Shown here: positions 16,209-25,359 of the stretch, piece by piece
Position numbering within the stretch: position 1 is the first letter of the stretch
Layout of the letters: every line of letters starts with the position of its first letter
From: Patiriisocius_A hiemis
GTDB lineage: Bacteria > Bacteroidota > Bacteroidia > Flavobacteriales > Flavobacteriaceae
Length of the DNA stretch: 64,000 bases
Direction: 5' to 3'
Assembly (NCBI RefSeq): GCF_031846325.1
Contig: NZ_JAVRHZ010000001.1
Coordinates: 310,001-374,000, forward strand
Program-made: the position numbers and the translations under genes
Notes under the pieces: model-generated
Databases searched by the model: none
What the model saw: the letters and a program-made list of their open reading frames with translations, nothing else
What the model was told of the DNA's origin: nothing

Positions 16209-16237
16209 AGCCTTTCAATTATTGAAAGGCTTTTTTA
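16209..16237 (+). terminator. Intrinsic terminator after DUF5606 gene
   Basis: AGCCTTTCAAT and ATTGAAAGGCT form a stem (16209-16219 with 16221-16231), followed by TTTTTT. It closes the ruvX-def-DUF5606 stretch before mazG. Confidence 0.85.
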
Positions 16238-16305
16238 TTGATAACTCCTTAATAAATTTATTTAATTATTACATCTTAGGTCAGGGTATTATTTAGTTTT
16301 ATACT

Positions 16306-17079
16306 ATGAATTCTAGACAAGAACAACTTGCCGCTTTTGATAGATTGTTAACCATCATGGATGAACTTAGAGAGCAATGTCCATGGGATAAAAAACAAAC
16401 TATGCAAAGTTTACGTCACCTCACTATAGAAGAAACTTACGAACTGGGTGATGCTATTTTAGATAATAATCTACAGGAAGTAAAAGGGGAATTAGGAGAT
16501 TTACTTTTACATATTGTTTTCTACTCTAAAATAGGTAGCGAAACTAACGATTTTGATATTGCAGATGTTGCTAACCGGATTTGTGAAAAACTTATTTCCA
16601 GACACCCTCATATTTATGGCGATGTAAAAGTTGCTAATGAAGAAGAAGTAAAACAGAACTGGGAAAATCTAAAATTAAAAGAAGGTAAAAAAAGTGTTCT
16701 AGAAGGAGTCCCAAAATCTTTACCAGCTTTAGTAAAAGCTAGTAGAATACAAGATAAGGTTGCTGGAGTTGGCTTTGACTGGGAAAAACCGGAACAAGTT
16801 TTTGAGAAGCTACAAGAAGAGCTAGGAGAGTTGCAAGTAGAGATAACAAATAATAACCAAGATAATATTGAAGCAGAGTTTGGTGATGTTTTTTTCTCTA
16901 TGGTTAACTATGCTCGTTTTTTAAAAGTAAACCCAGAAGATGCTTTAGAAAGAACTAATAAAAAGTTTATAAAGCGATTTCAATATCTAGAAAAAAAAGC
17001 GAAAGAACTTGGTAAGTCTTTAAAAGAAATGACCTTAGCTGAAATGGATGTATATTGGAATGAAGCCAAACTTCAATAG
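16306..17079 (+). CDS. mazG: Nucleoside triphosphate pyrophosphohydrolase MazG
   Basis: 257 aa, two MazG repeats as in the E. coli-type enzyme. The first repeat shows CPWDKKQTMQSLRHLTIEETYELGDAI and ELGDLLLHIVFYSKI, carrying the ExxE and ExxD magnesium-binding pairs. The second has QEELGELQVEI and EFGDVFFSMVNYARFL. The enzyme hydrolyses NTPs or dNTPs to monophosphates and pyrophosphate, clearing non-canonical nucleotides and affecting ppGpp-linked survival. It has its own upstream region after the terminator and faces the convergent methyltransferase gene 31 bp away. Confidence 0.96.
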   Translation: MNSRQEQLAAFDRLLTIMDELREQCPWDKKQTMQSLRHLTIEETYELGDAILDNNLQEVKGELGDLLLHIVFYSKIGSETNDFDIADVANRICEKLISRHPHIYGDVKVANEEEVKQNWENLKLKEGKKSVLEGVPKSLPALVKASRIQDKVAGVGFDWEKPEQVFEKLQEELGELQVEITNNNQDNIEAEFGDVFFSMVNYARFLKVNPEDALERTNKKFIKRFQYLEKKAKELGKSLKEMTLAEMDVYWNEAKLQ

Positions 17080-17110
17080 TTAATAATGTATTAGCAAAAA
17101 GCCTAAAAAT

Positions 17111-17743
17111 TTATACAGACAATACAATCAATCTATCATCAATCAAAGCTTCTTTAAACCTGAAGGTGTCTTTAATGTAGTTTACAGTCGCTTCCGAATA
17201 GAAAAAAACGTGCGTAAAATCGCGTAGATAATACCAGTTTTTTAGGCTGTTTAACTTGGGGAGTAAATGCGTCATGCATATAAGCTTTCCGCCGGGTTTT
17301 AATAATTTTTTCAACAACTCAAACTCCTTTTTTGGGTAATTGAAATGTTCTATAACCTCACAGCAAATAATATAATCATAAGTTTCAGTTAGAACATTCT
17401 TGTTAGAATGGAAAAAGGGGTCATAAAGTTTAGTCTTATAACCTTTTTCTTTTAAAATTGTAGAGATTACAGGACCTGTTCCCGCTCCAAAATCTAATCC
17501 TTTAGCCGATTTTGAAAAACTTGTGAGTACAGTATTAATTATTGGTGATACAAAATTTTTATACCCTAGATCAGTTACATCATTTTGATGTTTAAGATAT
17601 CTTTCTTTCTCCTTTTCTGGACTTGCGATAAAATCTGGGTGCATAAATAAACCAGCACAAGTTTTGCAGTAAAAATAAGGGACTTTATTAATGGTTTTTT
17701 GTGGCTGTGTATTTTGTGTATTACATAACGGACAAGAAACCAT
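17111..17743 (-). CDS. Class I SAM-dependent methyltransferase with N-terminal zinc ribbon
   Basis: 210 aa. A short treble-clef-like ribbon at the N-terminus has two CxxC pairs (CPLC near residue 4 and CKTC near residue 26). The methyltransferase core follows: GLDFGAGTGPV as motif I, YDYIICCEVIEHFNYPKKEFELLKKLLKPGGKLICMTHLL as motifs II-III. Targets of such proteins include small metabolites, rRNA or glycans; nothing here decides which. It lies 11 bp downstream of the DUF349 gene and is probably co-transcribed with it. Confidence 0.85.
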   Translation of the reverse strand: MVSCPLCNTQNTQPQKTINKVPYFYCKTCAGLFMHPDFIASPEKEKERYLKHQNDVTDLGYKNFVSPIINTVLTSFSKSAKGLDFGAGTGPVISTILKEKGYKTKLYDPFFHSNKNVLTETYDYIICCEVIEHFNYPKKEFELLKKLLKPGGKLICMTHLLPKLNSLKNWYYLRDFTHVFFYSEATVNYIKDTFRFKEALIDDRLIVLSV

Positions 17744-17754
17744 TACACTTTATT

Positions 17755-19788
17755 TTAAAGGGCTTTAATCTTTTTAAGCTTAGCTTTCCAAACATCCAAT
17801 TGATCTTTGTGCTTTTGGATGTTATTATGCACTTCCTTTACTAATGGATTATCATCGTCTACATGTTGAAAAAACCCAAGATTATTTTCCAATTGATTAA
17901 TTTCGGCTTTAGTTTCATCAATCTTTTTTCTAATAAAAAAGTGTTCGTTTCTAAGTTTACGCTCGTCTTCTTGAGAGGCTATAGAATTAAGTTTGTTATC
18001 ATACTTAATTAACTCAACTTCTCTTTTCGCTATATCTAGTTTGCCAAAGAGACTATCTAACTTTTTATTAAACTTTTGTTCAATGTTTTTCTTATTGTAA
18101 GGGACACGGCCTACTTCTTTCCAATTTTTTATTTGATTTTTAATTGTTGCTAGATCTGCTTTATGGTCTCCACTTAACTCAAGGCTATCAAGTGATTCTA
18201 GAAGTTTTGTTTTCTCCTCAAAATTAGCTACTTCTTCTTTGTTTGCTTCATTTTTCTGTGCGTGTACTCTATCAAAATAGAAGTTACATGCGGCTTTAAA
18301 CTCCTTCCAAATTTTATCACTATCTCGTCTTGGTACATGACCAATCTTTTTCCAGTCTGCTTGTATTTTCTTCATTAAAGGAGTAACTACTTCAAAATCA
18401 TCACTCTCTTTATTTTCTTGTGCTATTTTAATAAGCTCTTTTTTCTTTTCAAGATTGGCAAATTGCGCTTTCTTTTGGTCTTTATAAAACTTATTTTTTT
18501 CTTTATTGTAAGCACTTGTAGTTTCTTTAAAGAATCTCCAGATTTCTTTGTTTTTTGTTCTTGGTACTTTTCCAATTTCAAAAAATTTATCACGAAGTTC
18601 TTGAACTTTTTTCATGCTAGCCTGCCAGCCTTTATGACTGTTAGGTTTTTCGTTTTCTAAAACGGCAGCTATTTTGTTTACGATTTCAACTTTTTTGTCA
18701 AAATTTTCTTCAAATTTTTTCTCAAGTTCAGCTTGATGCGCATGACGTTTATCATGAATTACTTTAGTAGCAGCACTAAATTTCTCCCAAACTTCTTCCC
18801 TATATTCTTTTGCCACAGGGCCTAGTTCTTCTTTCCAAACCTTGTGAAGCATTTGTAACTCTCTAAATGCTTTATCAATATTTTCTTCAAAACTTAGCTC
18901 TTCGGCACGATTAATAAGTTTTAACTTCTGTTCTAAATTGTGTTTAAAATCTAAATCTCTAAACTCTCTATTTAAATGTAAGAAGTCATAAAAATTCTCT
19001 ACATGATGGTGGTAAGTATTCCAAACAGTATTGTATTTGTCTCTTGGAATTGCACCCGCCTCATGCCATTTTGATTGTATTTCCTTAAAATGATTGTAGG
19101 TAGTATTTATATTTTCTTCGGCAGTAAGTAGTCCTTTTAATTCCTCAATTAGTTCTTGACGCTTACTTAAGTTAGCTTGTAAGTCTTTTTTGAGGTTTTT
19201 ATAATAGTTATTTCGCTTTTCTTTATAATCAAAATATAACGAGTTAAATTCCTTTTTTAAAGGAGTGGAGAAGTGAAAGTCTATAATATTACCACCTTCA
19301 GCAAGAAACTCTTCTTTCTTTTCTTCTAGTGCCTCAGTAAATTTAGAATTAAACTCAGCTTTAATTTCTTCAACTTCATTTTTTATACTTTTTACTGGTT
19401 TTGAGCTTAAAAGGGTTTTAAAGGTGTTTATTAATTCTTTTTTTGATAGGCTACTATAATCAATTGTTTCTTCTTTTTCCTCCTCATCTGTATCATCTGA
19501 TGAAGATATTTCTTCTTCATCATCATCATCATCATCATCTTTGGTATCAGAATTTTCTTTTGATACAGCTTCTTTTTTATTTTCAGTAGCTTTTTCTTCT
19601 GAAACTATTTCTTCTTCCTCAACTTCTTCTTTTTCTGAAGGTTTAGCTTCTTCAGTTGCTATTTGTTCGTTCTCTTTAACAAGGTCTTTGTTTGAGGTTT
19701 CTGTAGTAGTTTCTTTTGTGTTTTCTGAAGCTTTAGTTTCTTCCACTTCAGAATCTTTTTTTAAATCTTTGTCAGACATGTCTTTCAA
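17755..19788 (-). CDS. DUF349 domain-containing repeat protein with acidic N-terminal region
   Basis: 677 aa. The first 130 residues are low-complexity and strongly acidic, including seven Asp in a row encoded by a GAT run, and look disordered. The rest is helical and repeated: successive DUF349 units are marked by W at regular spacing and by motifs such as WHEAGAIPRDKYNTVWNTYH, WKEELGPVAKEYREEVWEKF, FEIGKVPRTKNKEIWRFF, WKKIGHVPRRDSDKIWKEF and WKEVGRVPYNKKNIEQKF, at least five repeats. The C-terminus is a coiled coil. The family is widespread in Bacteroidota, cytoplasmic, with no firmly known function. Confidence 0.85.
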   Translation of the reverse strand: MKDMSDKDLKKDSEVEETKASENTKETTTETSNKDLVKENEQIATEEAKPSEKEEVEEEEIVSEEKATENKKEAVSKENSDTKDDDDDDDEEEISSSDDTDEEEKEETIDYSSLSKKELINTFKTLLSSKPVKSIKNEVEEIKAEFNSKFTEALEEKKEEFLAEGGNIIDFHFSTPLKKEFNSLYFDYKEKRNNYYKNLKKDLQANLSKRQELIEELKGLLTAEENINTTYNHFKEIQSKWHEAGAIPRDKYNTVWNTYHHHVENFYDFLHLNREFRDLDFKHNLEQKLKLINRAEELSFEENIDKAFRELQMLHKVWKEELGPVAKEYREEVWEKFSAATKVIHDKRHAHQAELEKKFEENFDKKVEIVNKIAAVLENEKPNSHKGWQASMKKVQELRDKFFEIGKVPRTKNKEIWRFFKETTSAYNKEKNKFYKDQKKAQFANLEKKKELIKIAQENKESDDFEVVTPLMKKIQADWKKIGHVPRRDSDKIWKEFKAACNFYFDRVHAQKNEANKEEVANFEEKTKLLESLDSLELSGDHKADLATIKNQIKNWKEVGRVPYNKKNIEQKFNKKLDSLFGKLDIAKREVELIKYDNKLNSIASQEDERKLRNEHFFIRKKIDETKAEINQLENNLGFFQHVDDDNPLVKEVHNNIQKHKDQLDVWKAKLKKIKAL
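19518..19538. repeat. Trinucleotide tract (CAT)7 inside the DUF349 gene
   Basis: Seven CAT units on the plus strand encode the Asp run of the DUF349 protein. A change in copy number would alter the length of the acidic run without a frameshift. Confidence 0.8.
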
Positions 19789-19880
19789 TGTTTAGGTTCA
19801 TTATGTAGGTTTGTCAATATACTATTAACTCTTATAACTGCAAACTTAGTATGAGTATTTTAGGATATTTTGTAGGAAAT

Positions 19881-20612
19881 TTAAGATTTCCAAATTTTCC
19901 AAGATTTTTTAGCTTGATATTCTAGCATTTTTAGACCATTTTCAATTTTAGCTCCTTTTGCAAACCCACGTTTTAAAAATTCGGTTTGTTTTGGGTTGTA
20001 AATTAAATCAAATAGAACATGGTTGCTGGTAAGATATTGATATGGAATGTTAGGACAATCATGCACATTTGGAAATGTACCTAATGGAGTACAATTTACA
20101 ATTAAAAAATGTTGACTTATAATTTGCCTATTAAGTTCTTGGTAGGAAAGGCAGTTTTCCTTTTTTATTCTTGAAACAAATTTATAGTTAAACCCCATAG
20201 CTTCAAGTACATATCGCACAGCTTTTGAGGCTCCACCAGTACCTAAAATAAGAGCCGTTTTCTCGTGAATAGGCAATAAGTTTGCTAATGCTTTTGCAAA
20301 GCCATAATTGTCAGTATTATAGCCAATTAGCCTCCCGTCTCTATGAAATTTAATAGTGTTTACAGCTCCAATTTCTTGTGCTTCTTTGTTTATGGTATCT
20401 AGGTGTGGTATTATTTCTTCTTTATATGGAATAGTAATATTAAGACCTTTTAAATCAGGGTTGTTTTTAATAATATCACATAATTTATCAAGACATTCGA
20501 TATCAAAATTGTGATATGTGTCTTTTCTTTTTTCATTTTCAAATTTAATTGTGAAAAATGTTTTTGAAAATGAATATGCTATGTCTTTACCAATTAATCC
20601 ATACTTAGCCAT
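19881..20612 (-). CDS. aroE: Shikimate dehydrogenase
   Basis: 243 aa, slightly shorter than the E. coli enzyme. AroE reduces 3-dehydroshikimate with NADPH in aromatic amino acid synthesis. Visible: the N-terminal shikimate-binding segment GKDIAYSFSKTFFTIKF (S-S pair), NITIPYKEEIIPHLD with the catalytic Lys, GAVNTIKFHRDGRLIGYNTDNYGF, the dinucleotide loop ILGTGGASKAV, NCTPLGT, and the C-terminal NGLKMLEYQA. The start overlaps the end of the upstream DUF368 gene by 8 bp, so co-translation is likely. Confidence 0.95.
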   Translation of the reverse strand: MAKYGLIGKDIAYSFSKTFFTIKFENEKRKDTYHNFDIECLDKLCDIIKNNPDLKGLNITIPYKEEIIPHLDTINKEAQEIGAVNTIKFHRDGRLIGYNTDNYGFAKALANLLPIHEKTALILGTGGASKAVRYVLEAMGFNYKFVSRIKKENCLSYQELNRQIISQHFLIVNCTPLGTFPNVHDCPNIPYQYLTSNHVLFDLIYNPKQTEFLKRGFAKGAKIENGLKMLEYQAKKSWKIWKS

Positions 20613-21624
20613 TGGTTTTTGTCTTTAATTTGTGATACCAATCTAGACTCAAAACTATAAGTATTCCTACAAAAATAAATAATATAGCAAGAAACGTTTC
20701 GAAAGAAAATTCTGAGGGAATATATCTATCAAACCCCTGTATTATTTCTCTTCCATTTGCGTCTATTAAAATATTGCCATCGTTGTCAAGGCTATATTTT
20801 TTAATCTTCCAGGGCCATACAACACCAAGCGAGCCAGTTATAAACCCTATTATTACAGCATATGTAGCTTTTTTATACCGTTTAAGAACATACCCAAGTA
20901 GATGAGATAAAGAAACTAATCCGGTAAGTGACCCTAAAGAAAATATGGCTAATACTTTTAATAAACGTATGCGTTCAGTATTATCTATGAAAGTAAAATC
21001 TCCTTGAAAAATATTGGCAACTGTGTCGTATAGTGCGTTTACTGCATCAACTAATAATAGCACATAATTACCCAATAGAATTAAAATAAATGAGCCTGAT
21101 AGACCTGGTAGCGTCATTCCAGAAACTCCAATAATGCCACAGATAAAAACAAATATAAGGTTGTCATTTTCTTTTGCGGGCTCTAGAAAACTTATACTAA
21201 TTCCAGCAATTACTCCACAGAGTAAATAGGCAAGATATTTTCTATTCCATTCACCAAAGTCTTTTGAAATGTAATAAATAGACCCAATTATCATCCCAAA
21301 AAACGCACTCCAGACGTAGAGTTCAAAATGCTCTATTAAATAGTCTAATAACTTGGATACACTAAAGTAGCTAATAATCATTCCAAGGATTAATGCTAAA
21401 AGAAACTGGCCATTAATATACTTGTAAAAACTTTTAAATCTTCCTTTACTAAGTAGTGCAAAGGCTTTTCTATTAATTTTTTGAAGGGAATAGATAAACT
21501 CTTCATAAAACCCAGCTACAAAAGCTACCACTCCTCCTGATACTCCAGGTACTTTATTGGCAGCCCCCATTCCTAATCCTTTAAAGACAAGCCATAGTTT
21601 ATCTGAAAAGGATCTTTTTTGCAT
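20605..21624 (-). CDS. DUF368 membrane protein (PopT-type polyprenyl-phosphate translocase family), copy 2
   Basis: 339 aa, many hydrophobic helices. The signature GLGMGAANKVPGVSGGVVAFVAGFYEEFI lies near residue 15, and its internal counterpart GIIGVSGMTLPGLSGSFILILLGNYVLLL near the middle reflects the inverted duplication of the fold. DUF368 proteins (PopT) have been shown to return undecaprenyl phosphate across the inner membrane for peptidoglycan and surface-glycan synthesis. A charged loop with DNDGNILIDANGREI precedes the last helix. It follows another DUF368 gene after 3 bp and overlaps aroE. Confidence 0.88.
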   Translation of the reverse strand: MQKRSFSDKLWLVFKGLGMGAANKVPGVSGGVVAFVAGFYEEFIYSLQKINRKAFALLSKGRFKSFYKYINGQFLLALILGMIISYFSVSKLLDYLIEHFELYVWSAFFGMIIGSIYYISKDFGEWNRKYLAYLLCGVIAGISISFLEPAKENDNLIFVFICGIIGVSGMTLPGLSGSFILILLGNYVLLLVDAVNALYDTVANIFQGDFTFIDNTERIRLLKVLAIFSLGSLTGLVSLSHLLGYVLKRYKKATYAVIIGFITGSLGVVWPWKIKKYSLDNDGNILIDANGREIIQGFDRYIPSEFSFETFLAILFIFVGILIVLSLDWYHKLKTKTNG

Positions 21625-21627
21625 TTT

Positions 21628-22599
21628 TTATTCTGTTTTAGTTTTGTTAGCTACTTTTTCTAGAAGAAATATGGTAAGAAAGCCAATAACCATAAATAGT
21701 ATTGCTGTTAAGACCATTGGCTCCCCTTCATACGCGTTAGGAAGAATACTTTTTTCCAAAAAAGGAACCTTGTCTCCATCATGAGAAACCCTAAACTCTA
21801 GTACTTTTTTCCATGGCCAAATTTTGTTAAGTGCTCCAATCATAAAACCAGTAAGAGTAGCTAGAATGATATTTTTGTGATTTTTAAAAAGCCAGTTTAG
21901 CACACTAGAAAATGCTTTTAAACCCACAATAGCGCCTAACATAAATACGCCTATCTTGACTACTGCCTGAGATATTATACCCCAATCCATGGTTGAAAGC
22001 CCCGTGCTTAAATCATCTAGTGCTCCTATAACAGGTTGGTACGCTCCTAAAAGTAATAAGATAAATGCGCCCGAAATCCCTGGTAATATCATTGCTATTA
22101 TTGCAATAAAGCCAGCAAAAAATAAAAACCAAATACTCTCTGGAGAGCCAATAGGTTTTGCTAGAGTTATATAATAGGCAATACCAGCTGCAAGTACTAT
22201 TGCGATAACAACCTTTATATTCCAAACTGTAATTTGTTTTCCAACATAAAGAATACTGGCGATAACCAACCCAAAAAAGAAAGACCACACCAAAACTGGT
22301 TTATTTTCAAGCAGCCATGTAATTACCTTTGCTAAGGATAAAATACTTATTGCTATACCTAGAAATAGAGCAACTAAGAATGATAGATTATACTGCTTCC
22401 AAGCAATTTTTAACCCTTCTCTCTTCCAAACTTTAAACAGTTTAAAATCTAATTTATGAATGGTTTCTATAAGCTCTTCATAAATACCAGAGATAAAGGC
22501 AATTGTTCCACCAGAAACTCCTGGAACAACATCTGCAGCTCCCATAGCCAGTCCTTTTGCGGTAATAAGTAAGTATTGAATAAAAGATCTTGGTTGCAT
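21628..22599 (-). CDS. DUF368 membrane protein (PopT-type polyprenyl-phosphate translocase family), copy 1
   Basis: 323 aa. It has the same double signature as the adjacent copy: GLAMGAADVVPGVSGGTIAFISGIYEELI near residue 15 and MILPGISGAFILLLLGAYQPVI in the second half. The two paralogues are clearly related but diverged, and agree best in these loops and in WPWKK/WPWKI before the last helices. The likely role is recycling of undecaprenyl phosphate at the inner membrane. Whether the pair acts as a heterodimer or on different lipids cannot be seen. It lies 34 bp after the TPR gene in the same direction. Confidence 0.88.
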   Translation of the reverse strand: MQPRSFIQYLLITAKGLAMGAADVVPGVSGGTIAFISGIYEELIETIHKLDFKLFKVWKREGLKIAWKQYNLSFLVALFLGIAISILSLAKVITWLLENKPVLVWSFFFGLVIASILYVGKQITVWNIKVVIAIVLAAGIAYYITLAKPIGSPESIWFLFFAGFIAIIAMILPGISGAFILLLLGAYQPVIGALDDLSTGLSTMDWGIISQAVVKIGVFMLGAIVGLKAFSSVLNWLFKNHKNIILATLTGFMIGALNKIWPWKKVLEFRVSHDGDKVPFLEKSILPNAYEGEPMVLTAILFMVIGFLTIFLLEKVANKTKTE

Positions 22600-22633
22600 A
22601 GTTATTTTAGACTATACACCAAAAGTACGTATT

Positions 22634-24034
22634 TTAAATGGATGGTTTTTTGTGTTTTTTAATTATTTCTTTAACCGAATTTCTAACAAATACAGTTGGG
22701 AATAATTCTTCAATAATCATCACAAACTCATCATTAAAGGATAGCGCATTTTTAAGGTGATATTCAGCTTTTCTATCATCTGCTAAGTAGTAGTATAAAC
22801 CAGCTAATCTAAATTCTATCTCTGCATTTTCTGGATAAAATTCAGTTGCTTGAAAAAGATTCTTGACACATGCTTCATACTCTCCTAAATGAATTAAAAT
22901 ATCTGCTCGTTGTAACCAAGATTCTAACTCATAATTGCCTAGCTCTAGAGTCCTTCTGTACCCATGTTCTGCTTCTTCAAAGAGATTGAGACGCGTGTTT
23001 ATTTTAGCATAACGCTTCCAATAGAGTACATTTTCGCTATCAATGTTAAGCGCTTTTTCTATAAAATAAAGTGCTTTTTTGTAATTCTTATTTTTTAAGT
23101 AGTAATCTGTTATTGCAATCCAGCCTTTATCTAACAATGCATCTTCTTCTACACATTTTGAGTAAAATTGTAATGCGAGCTCTGTTTCTCCTAGTTTTTC
23201 ATAGCATTTTCCAATTCGTAATAAAGCGAATGAAGTTGGGTCATCTAATCCTAAAGTAATAGTATAACTTTCTATAGCTTCACTGTATTTACTAAGCTTT
23301 TCAAGTACTTTACCTTTTTCAAGGTAAGCGCCAATAAATCTATCATCGCTAATAATTGCAAAATCAAAAGCAGCGAGCGCTTTGTTATAGTCTTTTAGGG
23401 TGTAGTATTGCTTTCCTACTTGATGCCAAGCAACTTCACAATATGGATTTTTATTTAAAAAGTCGTTTAAGTAATCTATAGCAGCTTCGTATTGCTCTAA
23501 ATACTCAAAGCAATAAATAATATTGTAAAGAGCAGAATAGTCTTGTTCGTCTTCTTCTACACATTTCATGAAAAAGTACTTTGCATTTTCAAAATCTTCT
23601 AGAAATAAGTACTCCATTCCTATTAAGGATAATACATCTGATGCATCTTCTGTAATTTCAAGTGCAGCTTCTAGTAACTTGATAGCATCTGTATGTAGAT
23701 CTCTTCTAGAGAAAATATTAGCTTTCTGAATGTAGATTTCTTCATTAGATGGCTCCAGTAAGTATAATTCGTCCAGTAATTGGTCTGCAACGTCTAGTTT
23801 ATCTTCAAAAATGTACATCTCTACCTGAAACAATTTTAAGTTAGTAGAGGTAGGGTGCTGCTCTAATCCTAATTTTGTTGCCTTTTTTGCAAGGGCAATC
23901 TTCCCGTTTTCTAAATAATGCTGAATAATCTCCTCGAACTCTTCAGAATCAAAGAAGAGGACATTATTAGTCTTAAGCATAGATTCAAAACGGGTTAGCG
24001 GAAAGTTGTTGTGCTCGTTAGAAGGTAATTGCAT
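22634..24034 (-). CDS. Tetratricopeptide repeat protein
   Basis: 466 aa without a signal peptide. About ten TPR-like units cover the protein from residue 50 on; well-formed ones include ALYNIIYCFEYLEQYEAAID, AWHQVGKQYYTLKDYNKAL, AYLEKGKVLEKLSKYSEAIE and LLRIGKCYEKLGETELALQ. Such proteins are scaffolds for protein contacts; the partner is unknown. It is the first gene of the run leading to the two DUF368 genes, aroE, DUF349 and the methyltransferase. Confidence 0.88.
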   Translation of the reverse strand: MQLPSNEHNNFPLTRFESMLKTNNVLFFDSEEFEEIIQHYLENGKIALAKKATKLGLEQHPTSTNLKLFQVEMYIFEDKLDVADQLLDELYLLEPSNEEIYIQKANIFSRRDLHTDAIKLLEAALEITEDASDVLSLIGMEYLFLEDFENAKYFFMKCVEEDEQDYSALYNIIYCFEYLEQYEAAIDYLNDFLNKNPYCEVAWHQVGKQYYTLKDYNKALAAFDFAIISDDRFIGAYLEKGKVLEKLSKYSEAIESYTITLGLDDPTSFALLRIGKCYEKLGETELALQFYSKCVEEDALLDKGWIAITDYYLKNKNYKKALYFIEKALNIDSENVLYWKRYAKINTRLNLFEEAEHGYRRTLELGNYELESWLQRADILIHLGEYEACVKNLFQATEFYPENAEIEFRLAGLYYYLADDRKAEYHLKNALSFNDEFVMIIEELFPTVFVRNSVKEIIKKHKKPSI

Positions 24035-24159
24035 ACAAAGCTATTTACTGTTCAACTATTTTAAAGATACTAATGTATTGAGGGTTTCAAGAGTTGTGCC
24101 GTCTTTGTTGTTAACAAGATTATTAACAAATTGTAAACTTTTATAAGATTGATAGACAA

Positions 24160-25359
24160 CTAGTTATGTGTGTTTTTTTCTGTGTTAATTTCAGTAAGTA
24201 CTTGTGTCAGGATGTCGCAGCCTTCTTTAATTTCGGTAATTGAAATGGTAAGTGGGGGTGTAATACGTATGGCTTTTCCTTCAAAAAGCAACCAGAAAAG
24301 GATTAAACCCCGGTCTTTACATCGTAGTATTACTTCGGAAGCGATTTCAGCAGATTCAACTATTGCAGCAAGCATTAAACCACGACCTCTTATTTCTTTT
24401 ATAAGTGGGTGTTGTAACTTTTCTCTAAAAACTTTCTCTTTAGTTATTGTTTCAGAGATTAATGAACTTTCAGTAAGGACTTTTAGTGTTGCTAATGCTG
24501 CTGAAGCTATTACAGGATTACCACCAAAGGTTGTAATATGTCCTAATTTTGGGTTATTTTTAAGTAAATCCATGTGTTTTTTTGAAGCCATAAAAGCTCC
24601 AATAGGTAATCCTCCACCCATGCCTTTGCCCATAACAAGAATGTCCGGAACTACATTATAATGCTCAAAACCAAAAAGTTTTCCTGTACGTCCAAACCCT
24701 GGCTGAATTTCATCTAATACCAGTAATGCGCCAACCTTTTCACATTTAGCTTTTACTTTGTTTAGATACCTATTAGTAGGCTCAATAAATCCAGCGCCTC
24801 CTTGTATGGTCTCTAAGACTACTGCTGCTGTAGCCTGTGTAATTTTTTCAAGACCTTCTTCATCATTAAAAAAAATGGGATGGCAATTAGGTAGTAATGG
24901 TCCAAAGGGGGTTTTGCGTTCTTCAAAACCCATAATACTCAATGCTCCATAACTATTGCCATGATAGGCGTGATGTGCGTATAATATTTCACTTTTGCCA
25001 GTAACTCTTCGCGCCAGTTTTATAGCACCATCTATAGCTTCAGTACCACTATTTACGAGATAAACAGACTCAAGTGTAGGTGGAGTATGAGTGGCTAATA
25101 ATTTTGAAAATGCAACAGCTGGTTCTTGAATGTACTCGCCATAAACCATTACATGCAAGTACTTGTCTAGTTGCTCTTTTACAGCAGTAATAATACTTGG
25201 GTGTCTATGTCCTAAACTACATGCAGAAACTCCTGCAACAAAATCTAAATGCCTCTTTCCTTGTTTGTCAAATATATAAGAACCTTTAGCGTGAGATACT
25301 TCCATTGCTAAGGGGTGAGGTGTAGTCTGCGCCTGGTATGTAAAGAAATCACTTTTCAT
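24160..25359 (-). CDS. Class III PLP-dependent aminotransferase
   Basis: 399 aa from the ATG at 25359 (MKSDFFTYQAQTTPHPLAM); an ATG 33 nt upstream would extend the overlap with ostA. Features of fold-type I class III enzymes: VYLVNSGTEAIDGAIKLAR for cofactor phosphate, YHGNSYGALSIMG, VLDEIQPGFGRTGKLFGFEHY, and the PLP lysine in VMGKGMGGGLPIGAFMA. Relatives act on ornithine, 4-aminobutyrate or diaminopimelate, and the substrate is open here. It is the last gene of the spoT operon, overlapping the ostA-like gene by 11 bp. Confidence 0.9.
   Translation of the reverse strand: MKSDFFTYQAQTTPHPLAMEVSHAKGSYIFDKQGKRHLDFVAGVSACSLGHRHPSIITAVKEQLDKYLHVMVYGEYIQEPAVAFSKLLATHTPPTLESVYLVNSGTEAIDGAIKLARRVTGKSEILYAHHAYHGNSYGALSIMGFEERKTPFGPLLPNCHPIFFNDEEGLEKITQATAAVVLETIQGGAGFIEPTNRYLNKVKAKCEKVGALLVLDEIQPGFGRTGKLFGFEHYNVVPDILVMGKGMGGGLPIGAFMASKKHMDLLKNNPKLGHITTFGGNPVIASAALATLKVLTESSLISETITKEKVFREKLQHPLIKEIRGRGLMLAAIVESAEIASEVILRCKDRGLILFWLLFEGKAIRITPPLTISITEIKEGCDILTQVLTEINTEKNTHN

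Noticed and set aside
19518..19538. Phase-variable contingency locus
   Set aside because: The repeat unit is three bases, so slippage would not switch the frame on or off.
24080..24150. Origin-like cluster of TTAACAA motifs between the TPR and aminotransferase genes
   Set aside because: No DnaA-box consensus (TTATNCACA) is present, and the A/T-rich repeats are within what this base composition would give.
24170..24661. 163-codon open frame on the plus strand
   Set aside because: It lies entirely antisense to the class III aminotransferase, has no family resemblance and no promoter-like element; it is a shadow of the real gene.
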